From positions 1 to 8,575 of the forward strand of contig DNXM01000005.1 in assembly GCA_003505905.1 (NCBI GenBank): 8,575 nt of DNA, in the 5' to 3' direction. The notes under the pieces were generated by a model. That model was given only the letters and a program-made list of their open reading frames with translations. It was not told the DNA's origin and did no database searches. Made by a program: the position numbers and the translations under genes. Positions within the stretch are counted from its first letter, which is position 1. Each line of letters opens with the position of its first letter. Positions 1-4,069 of the stretch are shown here, in pieces. The stretch comes from Oscillospiraceae bacterium (GTDB taxonomy: Bacteria; Bacillota; Clostridia; Oscillospirales; Acutalibacteraceae).

Positions 1-39
1 ACATCGAGCGGGCAAAAAGACGCTTTATTCCCAAAAAAA

Positions 40-113
40 TGGAGCGGAAGATGGGAATCGAACCCACACTAACTGCTTGGGAAGCAGTTGTTCTGCCACT
101 AAACTACTCCCGC
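40..113 (-). tRNA. tRNA-Gly, anticodon CCC
   Basis: Read on the minus strand, this folds into a full cloverleaf. The acceptor stem is GCGGGAG (113-107) with CTTCCGC (50-44). The anticodon stem ACTGC/GCAGT encloses loop TTCCCAA, with anticodon CCC at 81-79. The T-arm GTGGG/CCCAT carries a TTCGATT loop. The discriminator base is T, followed by an encoded CCA (42-40), as is common in Firmicutes. It decodes GGG glycine codons. A run of seven T follows the CCA on the transcribed strand. The gene points away from dnaA, so it is probably co-oriented with replication on the left arm. The end base and CCA assignments were made by hand. Confidence 0.96.
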
Positions 114-122
114 ATCGTTGAC

Positions 123-151
123 ATGGTAGCACATTTTTCCCGAAATTGCAA
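123..151 (-). promoter_or_regulatory. sigma-A type promoter of the tRNA-Gly gene
   Basis: On the minus strand, -35 TTGCAA (151-146) and -10 TACCAT (128-123) are separated by exactly 17 bp, and TGC directly before the -10 gives an extended -10. The -10 lies 9 bp upstream of the mature tRNA 5' end, so the leader would be only a few nucleotides long. The fit in position and spacing is good although both hexamers are imperfect. Confidence 0.65.
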
Positions 152-217
152 CGCTTTTTCCGCATGGTTTGTTTGTGCAAATTCAACAAAAATTATTCTT
201 TTTCAAAGCTTTACAAT

Positions 218-226
218 TTATTCACA
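218..226 (+). promoter_or_regulatory. DnaA box upstream of dnaA
   Basis: TTATTCACA fits the DnaA-box consensus TTWTNCACA at every position. It lies in the gene-free stretch 114-476 between the divergent tRNA gene and dnaA. A one-mismatch reverse copy (TGTGCAAAT, 174-182) and another (GGTGTAAAA, 245-253) lie nearby. The group could be the upstream part of a bipartite origin as in Bacillus, or a site for DnaA autoregulation. Only the box at 218-226 is convincing on its own. Confidence 0.6.
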
Positions 227-231
227 AAATA

Positions 232-251
232 TTACACCTAAATCGGTGTAA
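232..251. repeat. inverted repeat upstream of dnaA
   Basis: TTACACC (232-238) and GGTGTAA (245-251) form a perfect 7-bp inverted repeat around a 6-nt spacer. It directly follows the DnaA box at 218-226. It is followed by A residues on the plus strand and has no T-run on the minus strand, so it is not a convincing terminator. An operator or an origin-binding site is possible; the function is unknown. Confidence 0.5.
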
Positions 252-293
252 AAAACCCGCTGTAAGCACTATGAGTGGGGGGACCTTTTTGCA

Positions 294-307
294 ATCTTGT
301 ACAAGAT
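294..307. repeat. 14-bp perfect palindrome upstream of the dnaA promoter
   Basis: ATCTTGTACAAGAT is a perfect 14-bp palindrome, flanked by GCAA on the left and TTGC on the right (the right copy offset by two bases). It ends 31 bp before the -35 hexamer of the proposed dnaA promoter. That placement suits an operator for a dimeric regulator, but the binder is unknown. Confidence 0.45.
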
Positions 308-337
308 GTTGCGTAAACGATGCTTTCCGCCGAAATG

Positions 338-366
338 TTGAAAAAAGGAGAACAATATGGTATACT
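338..366 (+). promoter_or_regulatory. dnaA promoter, extended -10
   Basis: -35 TTGAAA (338-343), a 17-bp spacer and -10 TATACT (361-366), with TGG immediately upstream of the -10. Both hexamers match the sigma-A consensus at 5 of 6 positions and the spacing is ideal. Transcription would begin near 372-375, giving a leader of about 100 nt before the dnaA ATG at 477. This places the transcript start downstream of the in-frame ATG at 357, which therefore would not be translated from this promoter despite its AAGGAG-like upstream sequence. Confidence 0.7.
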
Positions 367-476
367 GTAGCAGAATATGGGGTAACAGCGCCAATTCCAA
401 AAAAACTTACTATGCAAACTTGGATTATCACCCCTTTGAGAAAAAGTCCGGGCTTGCAATCGAATTGGAGAATCAT

Positions 477-1784
477 ATGGATTTAGTTTACGAACTTTGG
501 GAAAATGTCAAACGGGAAATCAAAGCGAATACCTCCGAAACGATTTATTCCGTTTGGTTTGAACCTCTCAAATTAGAGAGCTTTGACGGTCAGACCGTGC
601 GTTTAACCGATGACCCGTTCCGTTGTAAAATCATCAACCAAAAATTCATTCCGCTTTTAGAAGACAGCTTTGAAAAAATCATGGGCTTCCGTTTAACCGT
701 TGTGGTTGAGCCTGTGCAAGAAAAGCCGAAAAAACAGGAAATCGCCATCACGGACATCGGAGAAAGCGGCGAATACACCTTTGATAACTTTATTGTCGGT
801 GATTCCAACAAGTTTGCTCATGCGGCGGCGAAGGCGGTAGCCGCCGACCCCGGCAACACCTACAATCCGCTTTTCATTCACGGTAACTCCGGCTTGGGCA
901 AAACGCATTTGCTCAACGCAATTTGCAGTGAAATCAAAAAGAATAATCCCGACGCTTACATGATTTATGTGCGCAGCGAGGATTTTATGAATGAATTGAT
1001 TGAATATCTGCAAAATAAGCGTGATACCTCGGTGTTCCATAACAAATATCGCAACGCCGATGTGCTTTTGGTCGATGATGTTCAGTTCATCGCCGGCAAA
1101 ACCTCCACCGAGCTGGAATTTTTCCACACCTTTGATACGCTCGTCAAAGCAAAGCGCCAAATCGTGCTCACTTCCGACCGTCCGCCCAAGGAAATGGCAA
1201 CGCTTGAGGAACGCCTGCGCAACCGATTCGAAAGCGGTTTGATTGCGGATATTCAGCCGCCTGATTTGGAAACGAGAATTGCCATTATCAAAAGCAAGGC
1301 AAAATCACTCAACATCAATTTGCCCGACCCGATTTGTATGTTCATTGCCGACAAAATCAAAAGCAACATCCGTCAACTTGAAGGCTCGGTGCGCAATATG
1401 CAGGCACTGATGGAATTACACGGCGCCGAAGCAAACATGAGCACGGCACAGCTTGCCATTCGTGATATTTTCAACGAAAGCGACCCGATACCCGTTTTGA
1501 TTGATAAAATTTTAGACGAGGTTTCCCGTACATACGGCGTTTCGGTTGCCGACATTAAATCACGCCGTCACGATGCAAAATTTACAACGCCTCGCCATAT
1601 TGCCATGTATGTCATGCGTGAAATTACGGATTTGACCAATCAAAAAATCGCCGATTACTTTGGTTTGAACGACCATACTTCCGTTTTGTATGCCGTCCGA
1701 AAAGTAAAGAGCGAACGGGAAAAAAATTATACGACAAAGACCATTATTTCGGACATTATTAAGAATGTTCAGAGCAATTCATAA
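477..1784 (+). CDS. dnaA: chromosomal replication initiator protein DnaA
   Basis: DnaA is an AAA+ ATPase that binds DnaA boxes and opens the origin. The protein has 435 residues. Domain I (about 1-75) begins at the family-typical DLVYELWENV, followed by a short linker. The AAA+ core has Walker A GNSGLGKT (136-143), Walker B LLVDDVQF (197-204), sensor I TSDRPP (232-237), the RLRNRFESG arginine-finger region (246-254) and sensor II around SNIRQLEG (296-303). Domain IV (about 340-435) carries the DHTSVLYAV signature (399-407) of the DNA-binding helix-turn-helix. I chose ATG 477 because GGAG (467-470) sits 6 nt upstream and domain I starts there. The frame stays open to an ATG at 357 with AAGGAG, but those 40 residues do not resemble DnaA and overlap the promoter. 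One oddity is N398, where a basic residue often precedes DHT. Confidence 0.97.
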   Translation: MDLVYELWENVKREIKANTSETIYSVWFEPLKLESFDGQTVRLTDDPFRCKIINQKFIPLLEDSFEKIMGFRLTVVVEPVQEKPKKQEIAITDIGESGEYTFDNFIVGDSNKFAHAAAKAVAADPGNTYNPLFIHGNSGLGKTHLLNAICSEIKKNNPDAYMIYVRSEDFMNELIEYLQNKRDTSVFHNKYRNADVLLVDDVQFIAGKTSTELEFFHTFDTLVKAKRQIVLTSDRPPKEMATLEERLRNRFESGLIADIQPPDLETRIAIIKSKAKSLNINLPDPICMFIADKIKSNIRQLEGSVRNMQALMELHGAEANMSTAQLAIRDIFNESDPIPVLIDKILDEVSRTYGVSVADIKSRRHDAKFTTPRHIAMYVMREITDLTNQKIADYFGLNDHTSVLYAVRKVKSEREKNYTTKTIISDIIKNVQSNS

Positions 1785-1793
1785 GAAAAAAGC

Positions 1794-1817
1794 GTTGCAT
1801 TTTCGGCAACATTTTTT
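1794..1817 (+). terminator. probable intrinsic terminator of dnaA
   Basis: GTTGC (1794-1798) pairs with GCAAC (1806-1810) around a 7-nt loop, followed by A and six T (1812-1817). An upstream A-run can pair with part of the T-tract. It starts 10 bp after the dnaA stop. The 5-bp stem is short, so termination may be partial. If it works, dnaN needs its own promoter within the origin region; I could not identify a convincing one. Confidence 0.5.
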
Positions 1818-2048
1818 GATGAGTTTTTCCACACTTTTCTTGTGAATTCACATTGAATTTTTCACCGTCTTCACAAAACGGTTTTCCCCGTGGAATTTGC
1901 GAAAATCTTTCCTCATGGCATCTCACAAAATAAAATCGCCGTTTTCGGCTTTGTATCACGCATTGCCCGGCTTTTTCACACTTTCCACGCACCCTACTAA
2001 TACTACTATAACTATCATATATTACACTTACCAAAGGGGCTGACGACA
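1818..2048. other. oriC: oriC core region between dnaA and dnaN
   Basis: This intergenic stretch has no credible ORF and holds the features of a Firmicutes origin core. Two DnaA boxes fit TTWTNCACA: TTTTCCACA (1825-1833) and TTTTTCACA (1972-1980). Degenerate copies lie between and after them, such as TTTTTCACC (1858-1866) and CTTTCCACG (1981-1989). A palindrome, TGTGAATTCACA, lies at 1841-1852. The last boxes are followed by CGCACC, then a three-base-periodic CTA-rich array and an AT-rich stretch to about 2030. The order (boxes, GC-rich patch, triplets, AT-rich DNA) matches the known Bacillus unwinding module. Identification rests on motif layout and on the dnaA-dnaN location; there is no direct evidence of initiation here. 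Confidence 0.8.
1994..2017 (+). promoter_or_regulatory. DnaA-trio array and start of the unwinding element
   Basis: Reading in threes from 1994 gives CTA, CTA, ATA, CTA, CTA, TAA, CTA, TCA, then AT-rich DNA. The complementary strand therefore reads repeated 3'-GAT-5', the DnaA-trio element known from Bacillus that guides DnaA from double-stranded boxes onto one strand. The array begins 4 bp after the degenerate box CTTTCCACG and 13 bp after the consensus box TTTTTCACA (1972-1980), on the side expected for DnaA loading. Confidence 0.72.
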
Positions 2049-3155
2049 TTGAAGATTTACTGTGACACTGCTTTGCTCAGCGAGGCGTGCCAAAACGTAC
2101 AGCGAGCTGTTTCCGGCAAAACAACCATTCCCGCCATTGAAGGAATTTTAATTAAGGCACTCGGCAGTGAGCTTTTGCTTACCGGCTATGATTTGGAAAT
2201 GGGAATTACCACAAGCATTCCCTGCAAGGTTGTTGAACAGGGTGCTATTATTCTGAACGCAAGGGTGCTTTGCGACATCGTGCGCAAAATTCCGGGTGAA
2301 ACGGTTTATATTGAATCCGATGAACGGATGCTTACCACCATTCGAGGCGGTGAAGCTTCTTATTCTTTGATTGGTATTGACGGTAATGAGTTCCCGGAGC
2401 TTCCCACGGTCAGCGGTGGTTATCCCGTTGTGGTCAGCCAAAGCTTATTGAAGAATATGATTCGTCAAACAATCTTTTCCGTTGCGGTTAAGGATTCAAA
2501 AATTATTCATACAGGTGTTAAGTTCGAAATATCCTCCAATTTGTTCCGTTTGGTCGCTGTAGACGGGTCCCGTCTTGCCATGCGCACGGAAGAAATCGAC
2601 TACACGGGCGAAGAATTGAGCTTTGTTGTGCCGGCAAAAACGCTGAACGAAGTAACAAAATTGCTCGGGGATGATGAGGATACCGTTTCCCTTGCAGTCG
2701 GTAAGCGTCATATTATATTCGAAATCGGAAATTATATGATTATTTCCCGTTTGCTCGACGGTGAATTCTTAAACTATAAGAACGCCATTCCCACCACTTT
2801 TACATCAACGGCAATTATTAATGTTGATGAAATGATTGACAGCATTGACCGTGCTTCTTTGATTATCACCGATAAATTCGTCAGCCCGGTTCGTTTTATT
2901 TTTGATGAACAGCTTGTCCGCATTTCATCGGTTACGGCTTTAGGTACGGCGAACGATTCGTTCCCCTGCCGATTAGAGGGTCAAAAGGTTGAAATCGGCT
3001 TTAATAATAAGCTTATGATGGATGCCTTGCGTGCCTGTGATGTGGATGAAGTAAAAATTGAACTGAACGGCGGCTTTGCACCGATTGTTATTTTGCCCAA
3101 GGAAGGCGAGAGCTTTTTGTTCTTGATTCTTCCTATGCGCTTCAAAAAGGACTGA
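2049..3155 (+). CDS. dnaN: DNA polymerase III beta sliding clamp
   Basis: This is the ring-shaped clamp that tethers the replicative polymerase and recruits repair and regulatory partners. It has 368 residues, the normal length for the family, with three repeated clamp folds. Recognisable family sequences are TGYDLE (45-50), FPELP (115-119), VDGSRLA (171-177), RLLDGEF (234-240) and the C-terminal PMRF (362-365), close to the usual PMRL end that lines the partner-binding cleft. It starts with TTG; AAAGGGG (2033-2039) lies 9 nt upstream and no better in-frame start exists. It directly follows the origin core and is separated from yaaA by only 5 bp, so the two are almost certainly co-transcribed. 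No clear promoter is visible in the origin DNA. Confidence 0.96.
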   Translation: MKIYCDTALLSEACQNVQRAVSGKTTIPAIEGILIKALGSELLLTGYDLEMGITTSIPCKVVEQGAIILNARVLCDIVRKIPGETVYIESDERMLTTIRGGEASYSLIGIDGNEFPELPTVSGGYPVVVSQSLLKNMIRQTIFSVAVKDSKIIHTGVKFEISSNLFRLVAVDGSRLAMRTEEIDYTGEELSFVVPAKTLNEVTKLLGDDEDTVSLAVGKRHIIFEIGNYMIISRLLDGEFLNYKNAIPTTFTSTAIINVDEMIDSIDRASLIITDKFVSPVRFIFDEQLVRISSVTALGTANDSFPCRLEGQKVEIGFNNKLMMDALRACDVDEVKIELNGGFAPIVILPKEGESFLFLILPMRFKKD

Positions 3156-3160
3156 TACAT

Positions 3161-3406
3161 TTGAAAATCGTTGCGAAAGTGAAGCCGCATCCGATGAAAG
3201 ATATTACGATTGATACGGATTATATCCGTTTGGATGCTGCTTTGAAATTGGCAGATGTCGTGCAAAGTGGCGGTCACGCAAAGGTCATTATATTAGGCGG
3301 TATGGTGAAAGTAAACGGTGAAGTTTGCACCATGCGCGGCAAAAAAATGCGTAACGGCGATATTGCAAGCTTTGACGGCACGGATATTCGAGTAAATCAC
3401 AGATAA
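3161..3406 (+). CDS. yaaA: S4-domain RNA-binding protein of the YaaA/RlbA type
   Basis: This is a small protein of 81 residues, nearly all a single S4 RNA-binding domain (about 21-67). Key parts are the YIRLDAALK helix (21-29), GGHAKVIILGG (37-47), VKVNGEV (49-55) and RGKKMRNGD (59-67). In Firmicutes this protein sits between dnaN and recF and is linked to ribosome assembly; the exact role is not shown here. The start is TTG with AAAAAGGA (3144-3151) 9 nt upstream, overlapping the end of dnaN. Tight spacing on both sides makes it part of the dnaN operon. What follows is a TetR gene, not recF. Confidence 0.9.
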   Translation: MKIVAKVKPHPMKDITIDTDYIRLDAALKLADVVQSGGHAKVIILGGMVKVNGEVCTMRGKKMRNGDIASFDGTDIRVNHR

Positions 3407-3418
3407 TCGGGGGTTTAT

Positions 3419-3976
3419 ATGGCTGTTGACAGAAGAATCTGTAAAACAAAAGAATCATTGAAAAATGCGCTGATTGCTTTGCTCAATGAAAAAGAAATCA
3501 ATAATATTACGGTGAAAGAGCTTTGCATAAAAGCGGATATTAACCGCAGCACATTCTATTCGCATTATAAAGACCAAAATGACTTGTACAATTCTATTTT
3601 GAATCAGTTGTTTCAAAATATGGAATTATACTTAAAAAAGTCCATTAACATTGATTTTGACAACCGTGCGAGCGCTATCACATTTCTTTCCCGTATTTTT
3701 ACTTACTGCCGCAATAATTCGGAATATACTGCCGTTTTTTTGGTGTCGCAGCGTAAAAATATCGTATGCGAACAGATTTCAAATTTTTTTAAGCGTTATA
3801 ATATCTATAGCCGCAACTGCCGATTGGAAATCAATGAAGTTTTTGAGCATTACTATTATACTTATGTTTCGGTTGGTATCATTGCTGTTGTACAATCGTG
3901 GATGGAAAACGGCATGAAGCAGAGCGATGAAGAAATGGCAAATATTGTTTTTGATTTGGTAAACAGCCAAAAATAA
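3419..3976 (+). CDS. TetR/AcrR-family transcriptional regulator
   Basis: The protein has 185 residues. The N-terminal TetR DNA-binding domain (about 8-58) contains NNITVKELCIKADINRSTFY (28-47), the typical helix-turn-helix, followed by SHYKDQNDL. The C-terminal part is helical, and VGIIAVVQSWMENGMKQSDEEM (152-173) resembles the ligand/dimer domain of DhaS-like TetR proteins. The ligand and targets cannot be inferred. ATG 3419 has GGGGG 5 nt upstream and lies 12 bp after yaaA, so it is probably co-transcribed with dnaN and yaaA. Its position is odd: recF is expected here. A parS palindrome lies 7 bp after its stop codon. Its own operator is not evident. Confidence 0.88.
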   Translation: MAVDRRICKTKESLKNALIALLNEKEINNITVKELCIKADINRSTFYSHYKDQNDLYNSILNQLFQNMELYLKKSINIDFDNRASAITFLSRIFTYCRNNSEYTAVFLVSQRKNIVCEQISNFFKRYNIYSRNCRLEINEVFEHYYYTYVSVGIIAVVQSWMENGMKQSDEEMANIVFDLVNSQK

Positions 3977-3983
3977 AACAAAT

Positions 3984-3999
3984 TGTTTCACGTGAAACA
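3984..3999. promoter_or_regulatory. parS: parS site 1
   Basis: TGTTTCACGTGAAACA is a perfect 16-bp palindrome identical to the canonical chromosomal parS consensus recognised by ParB/Spo0J. It is intergenic, between the TetR gene and the mnmG leader. ParB loads at such sites near oriC and spreads to organise and segregate the origin. It is followed by GTATTTTTTC, so in RNA the same palindrome could also form a weak hairpin with a U-tract and help end the dnaN-yaaA-tetR transcript. Confidence 0.95.
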
Positions 4000-4020
4000 G
4001 TATTTTTTCAGAAAGGTAAG

Positions 4021-4053
4021 AGCGGTGGATTCCGATATTCGGAAGATACCGCT
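4021..4053 (+). promoter_or_regulatory. strong RNA hairpin in the mnmG leader
   Basis: AGCGGT (4021-4026) pairs with ACCGCT (4048-4053), and TTCCGA (4030-4035) pairs with TCGGAA (4039-4044) around loop TAT. A symmetric 3x3 internal loop (GGA/GAT) separates the two 6-bp stems. It is followed by TTTTGGATTTG, so it is at best a weak terminator. The 14-codon leader ORF runs through the whole hairpin, so ribosomes on that ORF would melt it. It could act as an attenuator or as a structure controlling mnmG translation. Confidence 0.6.
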
Positions 4054-4069
4054 TTTGGATTTGTTGTGA
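4025..4069 (+). CDS. 14-codon leader ORF coupled to mnmG
   Basis: The GTG start at 4025 has AGAAAGG (4010-4016) 8 nt upstream. It encodes MDSDIRKIPLLDLL and stops at TGA 4067-4069, which overlaps the mnmG GTG (4066-4068) as GTGA. No comparably good ribosome binding site lies directly before mnmG. I infer that ribosomes finishing this ORF re-initiate on mnmG. Three of the last four codons are TTG. The peptide has no recognisable domain, and its sequence may matter less than its translation. The ORF is too short to prove coding by itself. Confidence 0.5.
   Translation: MDSDIRKIPLLDLL

Noticed and set aside
10..32. GGG/CCC hairpin downstream of the tRNA-Gly gene as its terminator
   Set aside because: The stem has two mismatches and no T-run follows it on the minus strand. 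The seven T directly after CCA are not preceded by a separate hairpin.
357..476. In-frame N-terminal extension of DnaA from ATG 357
   Set aside because: It does not look like DnaA domain I and overlaps a good promoter whose transcripts start downstream. ATG 477 has its own GGAG and fits the family.
222..476. 84-codon minus-strand ORF upstream of dnaA
   Set aside because: No recognisable protein features, antisense to the dnaA leader and promoter; a by-product of open frames in regulatory DNA.
169..486. 105-codon plus-strand ORF upstream of dnaA
   Set aside because: No ribosome binding site or family resemblance, and it runs across the DnaA box, the palindrome and the dnaA promoter.
1908..1936. 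TTTCCT-17-TAAAAT as a dnaN promoter
   Set aside because: The -35 matches only 3 of 6 positions in AT-rich DNA where such matches are expected. Other -10-like hexamers in the triplet array had no acceptable -35.
1759..2049. 96-codon minus-strand ORF across the origin core
   Set aside because: It covers the DnaA boxes and the triplet array and has no protein-like features; the DNA motifs explain the stretch better.
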